NCBI GenBank assembly: GCA_018136815.1 | Contig: CM030937.1 | Coordinates: 3,904,226-3,968,225 of the forward strand | Source of the DNA: Isochrysis galbana | Lineage: Eukaryota > Haptophyta > Isochrysidales > Isochrysidaceae | Length of the DNA stretch: 64,000 nt | Direction of reading: 5' to 3' | Shown here: piece by piece, positions 9,425 through 20,186 of the stretch | Numbering within the stretch: the stretch's first letter is position 1 | Layout: each line of letters begins with the position of its first letter | Position numbers and translations under genes: made by a program | Notes under the pieces: model-generated | Database searches by the model: none | Seen by the model: only the letters and a program-made list of their open reading frames with translations | What the model was told of the DNA's origin: nothing

Positions 9425-9939
9425 GAGCATGTAGGCGAGTAGGCGAGGCGACCGGCCAAGAGGTCAGCGGCAGAGGGAGCCTCGCTCACGTGTTCCCACG
9501 CGCTGTCTTCAAGCGGGTGGGCATGGGGGTCGAGCTTTGGATAGCCCGAGGTCCCGAGGAAGGAGAGCTCGGCTCGCTCGCGAAATGGATCTACGAGCAG
9601 CGACTCGTCTGACGGAGCGGTGGATGGCACCGCGGTGTTCAAGGGGTCTTGCGGAGGCTCGGAGGAGCCGCCGGATCCGACGAAGTGGACCCCTTGTTGG
9701 CCAAAGGAAGTTCCCGCTGCTCCCATGGACAGAGGGGGAGCGGGATTGTGAGAGGGCGCGGTCGTAGGCGCCAAGGCGGAATTTGTGCTTGTCGAACACG
9801 CGATGACTACAGGCTCATAGGCAGAGCGCCGTTCGATCGAGCCGGCAGCTGACGCGGCCGTAGAAGGTTCGTTGATTGTTGCTTGCGGGAAGATGTCTGA
9901 GAGGTCATAGTAGGAGTCGGGTCTGACAGTGTCTGCCAT
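9403..9939 (-). mobile_element. gag-like N-terminal fossil fragment
   Basis: The minus-strand frame of 178 residues opens MADTVRPDSYYDLSDIF and becomes Ser/Pro/Ala-rich. It shares the flavour and a short TSTNSALAPTTAP-like phrase with the N-terminal region of the large element's gag (TSTKSSLAPSAP). Sequence upstream (10030-10170) resembles retroelement leader. It ends inside the three-hairpin repeat, so it is only a fragment. Assignment to the Ty3/gypsy family is inferred. Confidence 0.4.
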
Positions 9940-10818
9940 CGAGCGCTGCGAGCGACGAGGTAGACTAGAGGTCGGAGGATTGCGACGCGCGGCGTCGGAA
10001 AGTAGGGGCGAGGCTAGCTAGCGAGCTAGTGGTAGAGAGAGAATGAGAATGAGAGCTTCTTGAAGGCTTCTTATAGGTCCGAGGTAGACACGGGAGGCTA
10101 CAACGCTAGGTCCCAAAGAAGATGAGGACACAGAACCACACACACAAAACCAAACGGGGCGAAAACTAACCACACCTGGACGGATGGCCAAGCGTCGGCA
10201 CCAGGGCAATTCAGCAACGCGCAGACATGCGACAGAGGGGTCGGCACAACGAGGACGGACCTCGCTGGGGAGCTATGACCGAGACACGGAGAGAAGACAA
10301 AAGACAGTCACGGAACGTTTGATGACATCGAGAGAAAGTAAGAGAAGAGGCGGTATACCAATCGACGAGACCTTGAGGCTTAAAAATAACCCACAGATTA
10401 GAAGTAAAAGTCTGTCATCGTATGGAATACGACATGTGCGCCCTCGCGACTCGTTCCCAAAGAGGAAACGAGCTTCGCTCCGACAGAGGATTCCTGCCCA
10501 CTAAGTAAGTAGAGAAGGGGTCAGAGAAAGGTAAGGGATAGATGGAGGACCATCTGTAACACGCCTCGGTGAAAACCGAACACAAGAACAGTTGCAGTTG
10601 CGCGGCTGCGGCTGCGGCGCTAATTTGAGTTCTATCTCGGTTCTCGGTCTCGCCACCTGTTGTTGTGTCGCCTCTCCTCCCGCCCGTCCGCCTTGCTCCC
10701 AAGAAAACGCAAACAGATGACGACAGGGTCCGCGTAATTTCAGGTGGGAATGGCAGAGGGAGTGAGGCCAGAATGAATGTGCAGAAGTGCAAAAAACAGA
10801 TGGAGGCCAACAAAAATC
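9940..10818. other. Retroelement leader-like sequence and an inverted 30-bp match
   Basis: 10120-10170 resembles the leader beside the large gag ORF. 10405-10435 carries AAGTCTGTCATCGTATGGAATACGACA, whose reverse complement occurs at about 44171-44205; its core TCGTAT-GGA-ATACGA is itself a short hairpin. No gene is seen before the tRNA. Confidence 0.4.
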
Positions 10819-10899
10819 GATGCCGACGGGATTCGAACCCGCGACCCCATAGGGGATCAGATTAGCAGTCTGACGCCTTAACCGCTCGGCCACAGCATC
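10819..10899 (-). tRNA. trnS-GCU: tRNA-Ser (anticodon GCU)
   Basis: On the minus strand the acceptor arms GATGCTG and CGGCATC pair over seven positions (one G-U). The D arm holds TGGCCGAGCGG (A box). The anticodon stem TCAGA/TCTGA frames the loop CTGCTAA, anticodon GCT, reading AGC/AGU. A long type II variable arm (about TCCCCTATGGGGT) is diagnostic of tRNA-Ser. The T arm CGGGTTCGAATCCCG supplies the B box. No intron; CCA is not encoded, as expected for a nuclear gene. Confidence 0.95.
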
Positions 10900-11809
10900 T
10901 AGCACAAGTGCCAGTATAGAATTTCAACTACAATATATACCACCTGTCACGTCTCTGTGTCATTTTGCTGGCCTCTGCGGCTCCTCAGAAGTCAGAAATT
11001 CGGGTTACCACGACCCTTGCCTGATACCTGCCTCACTCTTCCATCTACCCTGTAACACAGTTCTCTTCGTCAATAAACGTGCTAGGAATGATGAATGCCT
11101 TAAACTACACTTAAACTTTCTCATTCTACATGCTAAATATGAAATATGAAACTGAAACTGGGAAACTCACCTTCACATTGTGGTAGGCCAAAAGCAGGCC
11201 GTATCACAATATTTCAGCATTTCAACGCCCTCACTTGCAGCATGCCTTTTTTGTGGTTCTTGACAGAGTTTCGAGAGGGGCCTTACCCCGTCGAACACTT
11301 ATCGTCCAATGCGCACGGAAACTCGAATCTCGATCGAGGCTCGAGCGGGTGACGGATCCGAGGTTACCACTGCCTCGGATGGGAACGGAGGGAACGGAAG
11401 GGAAGCGGCGAGAGGCGCGGCGGAAGTTGGGCAGTGGCCAATGACGGGCTGGACCACCTCCTCAGCAGAGAAAGGCGGGAGGACGGGCTTGGGCGAGGGC
11501 GAGCGCGACGACGGAGCGGACATGGCTGGGCGGATCGGGATGGATAGGCTGGGGCTGAGGGATTGGAGAGGTTTGGTATTGAGGTAGTGTTGAGAACGAG
11601 GGACGAGAACGGGAACGAGAACGAGGACGAGAGCTAGGGCTGCCTAACGTTTACTTTAGGGCCCAACGTTCAGTTAGCGTTCGACTAAAAACTCAAACAT
11701 TGTTCATGTTCACTTGTGTTCAAGGCCAATCCTCAACGTTGTTCTTGTTCAGTGGTTCTCCTCACCTGTTCCTGTTGTTCAGGCGGACTTCCATGCATGT
11801 CAGGTAAAA
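10900..11809. other. Intergenic, no gene recognised
   Basis: The AT-richer part (10900-11250) has no repeat match that I can see. 11300-11640 is purine-rich (GGAACGGAAGGGAAG, GAACGAGGGACGAGAACG). Its minus-strand Ser/Pro-rich ORF could be a scrap of retroelement gag or pol N-terminus but has no motif. Confidence 0.4.
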
Positions 11810-12090
11810 AAAAAATATTCTTGAAGATGCCTACTACTTTGCTATCCTCCGCCCCGCGCCTTGGGGGCTGCCCCTGACATCGCCCTTGCCCCACCCTCTC
11901 TCCCCTTTCGCACCCCCCCTCGGTCCTTTTTGTTCGGTTTCGGGGGGTCGACCCATGTGCACTACTTTGGGTCTGGCGTCAGGGGGGGGGGGGCGGGCCT
12001 TTCGGCTCGCCGTTGCTGTGAGGCGCTTTGGGTTGCGACTCTTTGTGGGGGCCCAGCCTTGCGGCTTTCCCCTATGGGTGGGTCTTTAGG
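11810..12090 (+). repeat. TTCGG/TGCACTAC dispersed repeat, copy 1
   Basis: About 280 bp closely matching 31935-32215: AAGATGCCTACT, CCTTTTTGTTCGG, GGGGGTCGACC, TGCACTAC-TTGGGTCTGG, GGGCCCAGCC and GCGGCTTTCCCC occur in order. More diverged members lie at 28960-29200 and 55665-55800. It runs into the last codons of the Ty3/gypsy pol ORF, so here it lies at or within the element's 3' end. Confidence 0.7.
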
Positions 12091-15000
12091 GAGTTTCTCC
12101 TCCCTTGTAGCCAGGGCGCTATCCCTGGTCGCTCGCATGTGTCAGAGTCGAAAGTGGTGTCGTACGACTCAACTAGATCAGCACAACGCCGAAGCAACTC
12201 AATTCGAGACTCCCAAGTAGCTTCAGAACGAGGATAGCCGCGCCATTTGACGAGATACTTGAATGAAACTCCATCGCCCTTGCGATCGAGTAACTCTTCG
12301 ACCAAGTACTCATCTTCAGCGAGCGGAGACGAATCGGTGACGGTAAAGTACGGACGAAGATTGGAAATGTGAACTTCATCCTTGACTTGACGATTTTCGA
12401 GATCGCGTAGACGGTAACGAGTGGCCGAGATGGCTTCTTCTACTCGGTAGGGACCGGAGTAGAGATATTGAAGTTTGTTGGCGTGGCCAGGGATTCGACG
12501 ACAAACTCTGTCTCCTGGTTTGAAGGTGACACCGAGTTTAGACTTTTGAGAGGCGGAGCGCATCGATTCGCGTTGGGCTTCTTGAGTACTTTCGAGGGCG
12601 GAACGCCACGACTCGAGAAGCTTCTTATTGAGCTCGGTGGCGTAAGTGACGGCATCGGACGGAGGCCTAGATGGAAGCAACTCAAGAACAGGAGCAGGGT
12701 CAGCAAGTTGAGCTGGAAGACGAAGCTCCCGACCAAACAAGATAGCCGCGGGTGACTTGGGTACGACGCGACCGGCGGTCGCTCGCATAGACATGAGGAG
12801 AAACGGAAGGTGATCGACCCAATGGGCGCCGCCTTCATTGGAGACTCGAGTCATCGTGAGGAGAGTTTGTTGAGCTCTTTCCACTAGCCCTACGCCTTCG
12901 TGGCGATAGGCTTCAGTAGTGCTCAAGTCCGTGCCAGTCGCTTTGAGAATTAGGTCCACTAACCGAGAGCAAAGATTCGAGCCGGCGTCGGTTCGAAGTT
13001 GGCGAGGGACTCCATAACGAGATACGATGAGACGCATGAAGACGTCCAGACATTTCGCGGACGAGGGGTTACCGTTGCAAGGCTCAGCTTCAATCCAACG
13101 AGAGAGAGAATCGACGAAAACAATCAGCTTATCAAAACCGGAGCGGCCGGATACGAAATCGTGGGTGGGAGCCATCGAAAGAATATCGCAATAGACGACG
13201 TCGAAAGGATAGGATCCGATAGAAAGACCGGATGGATGGGCGAGCGGTCGCGGTAACGGTTTGCCAAGAGTGCATTCATGGCACTCTCGAACGTATTCCG
13301 ATACAGAGGCGGACATGCCAGGCCAGTACACTCGAGTACGAAGTAGGGTAGACATCCTTGTCGCACCTGGGTGACCAAGGTGGTCATGGTAGGCGCGGAG
13401 GTACGTGTCACGAAGGGACTCCGGAATGTATAAACGAAGAGGAGCCTCTTCCGCCTCTGAGGAGCGGTAGTAGAGTAGGCCATCGCGAAGCAGGAATCGG
13501 GACCTTTTCTTCGACGACGAGCTAGAGTCGATCGAAGAGGAAGCTTTCGGAAGGATCGACTCGAGTTCAGAAATGATCGAGCTAGCGAACTCGTCGGTAG
13601 AGAGCGCTTGACGCAATTCGTCGGCATGAGGCACGCCCACATCGAGATACGAGGAGGTAATCGACTCCGAAGATTCCGATGCTTGACGAGCGAGCCTATC
13701 GTTTGCTTGTTGGCGGCGAGCGGTGAGGGTGGATGACGTGACCGCGGCGGCAACGATGTCGTGAATTTCGGAAGAATCGAAAGAATGGACGTCACTCTCC
13801 TCGAGATGGAGAGGATCGTGATCGGGCTCGAGAGCAACTAGGCGGGATAAGCCGTCGGCGTCCCAGTGAGTGACTCCAGGTTTGTGCACGACGTCGAATC
13901 GATATTCGGCTAGCTTCAGGACCCATCGCATGAGGCGCGAGGCTGGACCACCGGTGACTTGATCTTTCATCGTGTGAAGCCAGCGCAAAGCTGAATGGTC
14001 TACGACGAGGGTGAAGTGGCGACCCCAAAGATACGGCCTCCAATTTCGGATCGATTCTAGCGCTGCTAGAAGTTCGATTTCAGTAACTGTCCAATGGCGC
14101 TCAGCCGGACTCAAACTACGACCGTAGTATGCAACAACGCGCTCTCTCCCTTCGTCGTCTTTCTGAGCAAGGACGCCGGCGATGCCGAGCTTGCTAGCAC
14201 CGTCGGTCTTAACGAGGAAAGGACGGTCGTCTCGAGGAGGTGCGAGTACGGGTTCTTCACAGATAGCTTGCTTGAGATCTTCGATAGCCTGGCGACAGGC
14301 TTCTGTTTGCGACTCGACCGGGACATCGCACCCTTTCCGCGTGAGAGCGGTTAACGGCGCTGCACGGATCGCAAAACGGCGTATAAAACGGCGGTAGTAC
14401 GAGCACAGTCCAAGGAAAGAACGGACGGCTTCGATAGAGTTGATTCGGGTAGGGTCGATTTTCGAGACGGCTTCCACTTTCTTGGGATCCATCCGAAGAC
14501 CTTCACGCGAAACAACGTGGCCGAGATATTCAGCCGAGGTGGCAAAGAAAACGCATTTCGACATCTTGCAAGTGAGGCCCGCCCAGATGAGACGTTCCAA
14601 GACAAGATCAAGACGGTGTAACATTTGTTGGAATGACGACTCTTCCCTGGCCTGCAGCGAGTCACCTACGCCTGTCGACCAGGCGCCGACATCATCCAAG
14701 TATGGCATACAAATCTCCCATGCCAGCCCACCGAGAACGGCGTCCATGAGGCGGCACATATACGAGGGACCGGATTGAACACCAAAAGGCAAGTAATTGA
14801 ACTCGTACTTGCCGCGATGAGTAGTGAACGCGGTGATATGTTTATCGGACTCTTTGATCGGTATACCCCAGAAACCAGATGCCAGGTCCAGGGTGCAAAG
14901 GAATAGAGAATCAAGGTTGCCTTGGCCGGACGACAATCGGTCGATGGCTTCTACCGTGAGGGGAAGAGGGCTGTCCTCTAGACGAAGCTTGGAGTTGACG

Positions 15001-18000
15001 TCGCGATAATCTACGCAGAAACGTACGGAGCCATCCTTCTTAGTGACTAGCACGACTCGAGAGGCCCACGACGAATTTGATTTCCTAATGATGCCCGCGG
15101 ACTCCATCTTGCAAACTTCGTCCTCTATGATCTTCTCACCCTCTCGTCCAACTCTAGACGGTGCGTGGCGGTGAGCTTCGGCTCCGGGGTTGAGCGGTAG
15201 CTCTACCTCCATCACGTGAGTGTGATTCGGGTTGGTCGGGTCAATTGCGAAAGCAGCGATACGTCGGGCCAGTAGACGACGAACTTGTTCACGTTGGGGC
15301 ATCGAGAGACGGCCTTCGGGGTCGATCTTGGCTGCCTCGAGGAGCTTACGCTGGTCCTCGTCGAGCGACTCAATCACATCCGGCGAGTTAACGGCCCCGA
15401 CGCGGCGATATGTTCCAGCGTGAATTTTGAATCGAACCTGTAGCGAAGCTACAGGATGGAACGACGGAAGGTGTAGAGGTTTGGGGTCAGTGTTGACCAC
15501 CGTAACCGCGATGGTGTGGTCGGAGTTCGACCTCTCCACTTGGGGAATGACGAGAGGAGAGCTATCGATCGTTTCACGCGTAGGGAGTCGGTCCACGAGC
15601 ATGGCGCAGTCTTCGTGTTCTCGAAGAGCTAGCGGAATTCGGACGTGAAACGTTGCCCGATGATAGGCCGGGATCGTGATAGGTTCATGGGTATATAGGA
15701 GGTACTCGGAGCCACAAGACGCCGGCGCTTTGGCGGCAAACTCATCGGCCGTGTTGAAGAGCGGCTCGGAGACTAGCTGGTTGTCGTTTTCGGCGGCTTG
15801 CGGCCCTCGGAAGAAGTCAGTCGTGATTGGGTTCGCGGAGGTCGGACAGACCTGTGCACAAGTCATGCTGACAGGGACCACCGCTATCGGTGACGTCGAG
15901 ACGCGAAAGATCGGCGGAGCGTCGGGGCTTGGACTGCCGTCAACCTCAAGAGAAGCCACCGTGGATGGAGCACCGAGTGAGATAGAGCCTTCCGCGCTGT
16001 CGGAGGCGAGCTGAATCGAAGCGGCGTGCGTAGCTAAGAAGTCGTTCCCGAGCAGCAGCATCGGGTTGCCTTCAATCACCATGAACGTATGACGAAAGAG
16101 AAATCCACCGACGGAGAAAACGATTCGAGCCTTGCCTCGCGCGATAAGAGGTAGGCCGTCTGGGCCATGGAGCGGTGTCACTACGGCTTGCGGCAGCCGC
16201 TCGACGCATGCGTCGTTGGGTAGGCTGGACAAGAGGGAAGTGGTCACGACCGACGGGCCAGCTCCGGTGTCAGCGAGGGTGCTGTTGACCGTGAGAGCGG
16301 AGTCGGCTAAGATAACTCCTTCTTTGCCGGTAGCCTCGCCGGAGCGGCAGACCATCAGGTCTCGAACATATAGGCAATGCCTTGGGTAGGCAGATGGTAG
16401 GGTATCCACGACGCTCTCCGGTCGGTGCGTGGTCACGTGTGCGATGGTGTCGGACGGGGACGGGGTTGGTCGACAGCGTGGTTGCTCGGGTGAATTCGTC
16501 GTCAAAGTAGTCGTCGTCTCTTCGGGTACTCCGACTGCCGCTATCGTGGCAGAGGGCCTAGAGGCGTCGTCCTCGTTGGTAGCGGTACAGGGTGATAGCT
16601 TGGGACTAGTGTAGCCCAGGCCTCTCTTGTCGGTGGGGTGCCTCGGGTGGTCGGACATCTTTTCCCAATCTTTCTCGAGACGGGCTTGGGCTTCTGTCTT
16701 GGGTCTTCGAACTAATGAGGCTAGCTCTTCGGCGCGGATGCCTTTGGCTTCCACGAACTCGATCGGCGCTCGGACGGCAGCGGCGAGGTCGGATTCCTCG
16801 TCGGCGCTTCGTCCGGCTAGAGCTTGCGCTCTTATTTCGTCAGCGGTTTCGAGCGTGACGTTGGACCATTTCTGGTCCCCGTTCACTCGGAATGATTGCC
16901 ATTGTTGGCGCCGCTTCCGGAGAGTCGTCGGCGTCGTCGGACGCGGCGAGCTCGCGCGTGCCGGAGGCGGGGCGGTCCATGGAGAGAATGGGTCGTGGAG
17001 AGTAGACTCGGAGGCGTGGAGTGGCGTGTCGTTGTCGTGGTTATCGTGGGTTTCTTTTTGGTCTTCGTGGTTGTCTGACTCGGGAGTAGCTGGACGGGAA
17101 ACAACGGGGTCGGAAGAAACTTCACTAGTTTCCCTCCCCCTCTCATAACGATGAAGAGCCGACCACGGCTCGTAGGCGGTAGCCTCGGTCGAGCTAAGTG
17201 AAGGCCGGTCCAATAGGCTGCACCGCGCGCAAGCGAGTAGCTCTAACGCGGACAATTTCTTCGTCGACGTCTGGTCTCGCTGTTGACTCAAATGTCGAAG
17301 AAGAACAGGCATCCAATGGATCGCCATCGCTCCAGCTACACCGACGTAGGTGCGGCTGCGAAGAGCGCCACGGTGCGGTGAAGGAGAGAGGTTAGCCATG
17401 GCCGACTCACGGCCATCCACGACGCAAGTTGGCTGGAGGGGCGGCAGCCCTTTGGTGAGGTACAACCCGGTGGCTTTCTGGTGTCCAGTGCCGTGCTCCC
17501 AGGGTTGGACGAATTGGGTCGGGGTCAACCCCCCGACTAAACGGCGAGCTTCCGCATGCATCCGAGGGTTCTCAACCGCTACAAACGGAGCAGTGGCGGA
17601 GGCCATTGACTTGAAGACGCGGGCGGCCGACTCAAGAGCGGCACGACGTCCGGGTTCTTGGGAGAGCCATTGACTGCTGACGGCGGAGAGGTACGTGCAG
17701 GGCGGGTGGGCGATGACTAGGTCCCAACCTAGGTTTTGGACATGAAGCGCGTCGCCTTGGAAGTGGGGCACGTAATCGATCTCGGAAGGATACAAATCGC
17801 ACGTAGCTACATCAGCACCGGCGAGTAGGAACATGGAGGAGACGACGCCGCTCGTCTCGCCAACGACGAGAACGCGTGGTGCGTGACAGCCAGACGTCAG
17901 CCCGTCTTGGACTCGTTGATTCATCTTCGTGAGCTCAGCGCAAAGCTCATCGAAGTGCTTGGGTAGCGCGGCGGCAGGCGAGGCTAGGGTGCCATTGCGA

Positions 18001-20099
18001 GGCCGGCGAAGCTCTTGGGCTGCCTCCGTGAGGTGCCGAGGTAATACCACCGCAGAGCCGCTCGCTCGTGCACGAAGAGAGGCGAGAGCGTGGAGAGCGG
18101 GTGACGGGGTATCATCACGGGTGCCGACATCGGAGTTGTTTTGAGAGGAATCGAAGGACTGGATCGCGGACGCATTGATCGCTGCCACGCGCATGATGGC
18201 GGTGGTAGTGGTATCGAGAGGCAGGCAGTGCTTGGGGGCTGCAACCGGTGGCCGCGGCGACGTAGGACGAATGAAAGAAGACTCGGATATCGACGACGTG
18301 GAGACGGGCTCGGAGGACGGGATCGACGAACAAACTCGGAGAGGTGGGGTGTCGGATTGCGGCGACGGACGCCGCGGCCGCGACACCACCGGTGAGAGGC
18401 GTGAAGGGCATGGCTTAGAGACTCGGTTGGGTTGGCTCAATGGGCGTAGAAGCTCGGTTTGGGAGGCGGCCGTTCCTCGACGTGCAAGGGAGTTGTGGTC
18501 ACTCTCCATGGTCACATCAGAAGAGGAATCGGGCCCGGCATCGACTTCGTTGCAATCTGTCGCCGGCGGGGTCGGCGCCGACGAAAGAAGGGACGTGGCT
18601 GTCGTAGAAGCCGGCCGCGGGGAAGGCTGAGGCCAGGGTGGTGGCTCTGCGGCAGCGGCTGGCGTGGGTGGTGACCGAAGAGGTTCTCCAATGCGAAGCA
18701 TTCTTCGGAGGACTTGGCTCGGGCTAGCGGGTGGATGGACCGCTGAAATTACGGTGGATTCAGACTCGAATTCGGAAGACTCGGCAACTTGAGAAGGGCT
18801 AGGAGACGGCTGTGCCAGCTCCTCCATGGCTCTCGGTTGATGGGGGGGCGTGGGAACGCCGGTGGTCGACCGCAGACTCCGCGGTGACGTTAATTGGTAC
18901 TCGGACTCGGACTCGTCGTTTCTGGCGTGCTGGGCACTGAAAACAGGGCTCACTTTCGAAATGGGAACGGACGGTGCCGGCCCAAAGGTGAAGCCCCCTG
19001 GCGTCGCAACCGTCGGTGAGGACGAGGCTGAAGCTTGTGATGACGATAGGGGCACGGTGGCCAGCACCGGTTGGCTCGGTGCGGCCGTAATCTCGGACTC
19101 GGTGACGGGCTTGATTACGCGGGCTCGGGATGCATTGTCTTGTGCGATTGGACTCGGACTCGGAACGGAAACGGAAGGGATCGGCTCGGCGGCGTGCAGC
19201 TTGCTGGAGTGGCAGGCCGGCTGCGGCGAGACTCGAAACGGTGGCTGGGATAAGGACACAGTGGCTGTCGTCGAGGGCTTCGGCGTCAGCTTGTGTTTGG
19301 ACTCGATACGCGGTGGCTCGTGAAACGGGGCTCGGGTGTGGTTGGAATTCTGGACGTGACCGGAGATTCCAAATGACTCAGACTCGGGGCGTGGAGGACC
19401 GAAGGTGAACACTCCCTCGGAAGGAGTGGTCGTCGGAGGCTCAGTGGGTGGCTGGAGCTCCGTTAATCCTGCGGTCGACCGCGTGGTAGGGCTCGGTGAC
19501 ATTGTAAACTCGGACTCGGACTCGGACTCGGATGGCTCAGAACGGGGTTTGCTCAAAACAGGCTTGGACTCGGACTCGAAAGAAAGTGGGGAAGAACCGG
19601 AGAACTGCGCCTCCATCGTCGTAGCGATGGAGACTGGTGATACCGGTGATGACTGGACTGGGCTCAGACTCGTAGATGGGCGCGCGGTGGCGTAAGACGA
19701 AGAGGGCAATTCTGAACGTGACTTGGACTCGGACTCGTACTCGGGAGACGTTTTGTGGCTCGGACATGCGAAATTTGATTTGAGAGATTGAAGGTTGGAT
19801 TGGGCCTGCGGCGGCTGGATTTTCGCAGACCGTGAGGTCTTGGACTGTTGATGCTTGGGGAGTGGCGTGGGGTAGCGGTTCAGCGGCTTGAGTTGATAGA
19901 GAGGCGGGGACGGTTGACTTGGTTTGGAGGACTCGTGCGTGATATCGAGAACCAGGATGGAATTATCGGCATTGGGAGAAATAGGGGTAATCGGCGAGGA
20001 GGCAGGAGAAAGAGGGGGGTGGAGGTGGAAGGGCTTGTCTGGAACTTGCGGAATCTTAGGGTACTGGTTGGAGGCCGTAGAAGTACTCGGCCGTAGCAT
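12072..20099 (-). CDS. Ty3/gypsy pol ORF: MTase-like, protease, RT, RNase H, integrase, chromodomain
   Basis: Fossil element ORF, 2675 residues. Residues 1-720 are Ser/Pro-rich and disordered. About 725-935 is a cytosine-methyltransferase-like fold (VLVVGETSG, VIAHPPCTYLS, VAVENPRM, KATGLYLTKGLPPLQPT), resembling phage-type DNA methylases. Near 1275 is the aspartic protease ADTGAGPS. Reverse transcriptase follows (VLVTKKDGSVRFCVDYRDVN, YLDD near 1800), then RNase H (KTDGASKLGIAGVLAQ, VDHSALRWLHTM). The integrase has HHCC and DDE parts (HDHLGHPGATRM, CHECTLGKP, VDSLSRWIEAEP, RTDAGSN). A C-terminal chromodomain near 2590-2655 (VEELLDRKGDG, YLVKWRGYPRSEATWE) is the chromovirus hallmark. The MTase placement upstream of protease is not part of the standard Ty3/gypsy plan. 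Confidence 0.92.
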   Translation of the reverse strand: MLRPSTSTASNQYPKIPQVPDKPFHLHPPLSPASSPITPISPNADNSILVLDITHESSKPSQPSPPLYQLKPLNRYPTPLPKHQQSKTSRSAKIQPPQAQSNLQSLKSNFACPSHKTSPEYESESKSRSELPSSSYATARPSTSLSPVQSSPVSPVSIATTMEAQFSGSSPLSFESESKPVLSKPRSEPSESESESEFTMSPSPTTRSTAGLTELQPPTEPPTTTPSEGVFTFGPPRPESESFGISGHVQNSNHTRAPFHEPPRIESKHKLTPKPSTTATVSLSQPPFRVSPQPACHSSKLHAAEPIPSVSVPSPSPIAQDNASRARVIKPVTESEITAAPSQPVLATVPLSSSQASASSSPTVATPGGFTFGPAPSVPISKVSPVFSAQHARNDESESEYQLTSPRSLRSTTGVPTPPHQPRAMEELAQPSPSPSQVAESSEFESESTVISAVHPPASPSQVLRRMLRIGEPLRSPPTPAAAAEPPPWPQPSPRPASTTATSLLSSAPTPPATDCNEVDAGPDSSSDVTMESDHNSLARRGTAASQTELLRPLSQPNRVSKPCPSRLSPVVSRPRRPSPQSDTPPLRVCSSIPSSEPVSTSSISESSFIRPTSPRPPVAAPKHCLPLDTTTTAIMRVAAINASAIQSFDSSQNNSDVGTRDDTPSPALHALASLRARASGSAVVLPRHLTEAAQELRRPRNGTLASPAAALPKHFDELCAELTKMNQRVQDGLTSGCHAPRVLVVGETSGVVSSMFLLAGADVATCDLYPSEIDYVPHFQGDALHVQNLGWDLVIAHPPCTYLSAVSSQWLSQEPGRRAALESAARVFKSMASATAPFVAVENPRMHAEARRLVGGLTPTQFVQPWEHGTGHQKATGLYLTKGLPPLQPTCVVDGRESAMANLSPSPHRGALRSRTYVGVAGAMAIHWMPVLLRHLSQQRDQTSTKKLSALELLACARCSLLDRPSLSSTEATAYEPWSALHRYERGRETSEVSSDPVVSRPATPESDNHEDQKETHDNHDNDTPLHASESTLHDPFSPWTAPPPARASSPRPTTPTTLRKRRQQWQSFRVNGDQKWSNVTLETADEIRAQALAGRSADEESDLAAAVRAPIEFVEAKGIRAEELASLVRRPKTEAQARLEKDWEKMSDHPRHPTDKRGLGYTSPKLSPCTATNEDDASRPSATIAAVGVPEETTTTLTTNSPEQPRCRPTPSPSDTIAHVTTHRPESVVDTLPSAYPRHCLYVRDLMVCRSGEATGKEGVILADSALTVNSTLADTGAGPSVVTTSLLSSLPNDACVERLPQAVVTPLHGPDGLPLIARGKARIVFSVGGFLFRHTFMVIEGNPMLLLGNDFLATHAASIQLASDSAEGSISLGAPSTVASLEVDGSPSPDAPPIFRVSTSPIAVVPVSMTCAQVCPTSANPITTDFFRGPQAAENDNQLVSEPLFNTADEFAAKAPASCGSEYLLYTHEPITIPAYHRATFHVRIPLALREHEDCAMLVDRLPTRETIDSSPLVIPQVERSNSDHTIAVTVVNTDPKPLHLPSFHPVASLQVRFKIHAGTYRRVGAVNSPDVIESLDEDQRKLLEAAKIDPEGRLSMPQREQVRRLLARRIAAFAIDPTNPNHTHVMEVELPLNPGAEAHRHAPSRVGREGEKIIEDEVCKMESAGIIRKSNSSWASRVVLVTKKDGSVRFCVDYRDVNSKLRLEDSPLPLTVEAIDRLSSGQGNLDSLFLCTLDLASGFWGIPIKESDKHITAFTTHRGKYEFNYLPFGVQSGPSYMCRLMDAVLGGLAWEICMPYLDDVGAWSTGVGDSLQAREESSFQQMLHRLDLVLERLIWAGLTCKMSKCVFFATSAEYLGHVVSREGLRMDPKKVEAVSKIDPTRINSIEAVRSFLGLCSYYRRFIRRFAIRAAPLTALTRKGCDVPVESQTEACRQAIEDLKQAICEEPVLAPPRDDRPFLVKTDGASKLGIAGVLAQKDDEGRERVVAYYGRSLSPAERHWTVTEIELLAALESIRNWRPYLWGRHFTLVVDHSALRWLHTMKDQVTGGPASRLMRWVLKLAEYRFDVVHKPGVTHWDADGLSRLVALEPDHDPLHLEESDVHSFDSSEIHDIVAAAVTSSTLTARRQQANDRLARQASESSESITSSYLDVGVPHADELRQALSTDEFASSIISELESILPKASSSIDSSSSSKKRSRFLLRDGLLYYRSSEAEEAPLRLYIPESLRDTYLRAYHDHLGHPGATRMSTLLRTRVYWPGMSASVSEYVRECHECTLGKPLPRPLAHPSGLSIGSYPFDVVYCDILSMAPTHDFVSGRSGFDKLIVFVDSLSRWIEAEPCNGNPSSAKCLDVFMRLIVSRYGVPRQLRTDAGSNLCSRLVDLILKATGTDLSTTEAYRHEGVGLVERAQQTLLTMTRVSNEGGAHWVDHLPFLLMSMRATAGRVVPKSPAAILFGRELRLPAQLADPAPVLELLPSRPPSDAVTYATELNKKLLESWRSALESTQEAQRESMRSASQKSKLGVTFKPGDRVCRRIPGHANKLQYLYSGPYRVEEAISATRYRLRDLENRQVKDEVHISNLRPYFTVTDSSPLAEDEYLVEELLDRKGDGVSFKYLVKWRGYPRSEATWESRIELLRRCADLVESYDTTFDSDTCERPGIAPWLQGRRNSLKTHP

Positions 20100-20186
20100 A
20101 ATACGATCTTTTGGTGGGTGGCGTTCAGGCCCACTACCCTGGACTGGTAGCGGGGTGACAGCGCGGACGTGGGCCCCGCCGGCGAC

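Noticed and set aside
18900-19760. GACTCGGACTCGGACTCGG repeats considered as a microsatellite
   Set aside because: They encode the Glu-Ser-rich (SESESE) runs of the pol N-terminal region in frame, so they are coding repeats of the element.
14094-20096. Many plus-strand ORFs across 12-23 kb
   Set aside because: Mirror frames of the gypsy pol and gag ORFs, which carry all recognisable domains on the minus strand.
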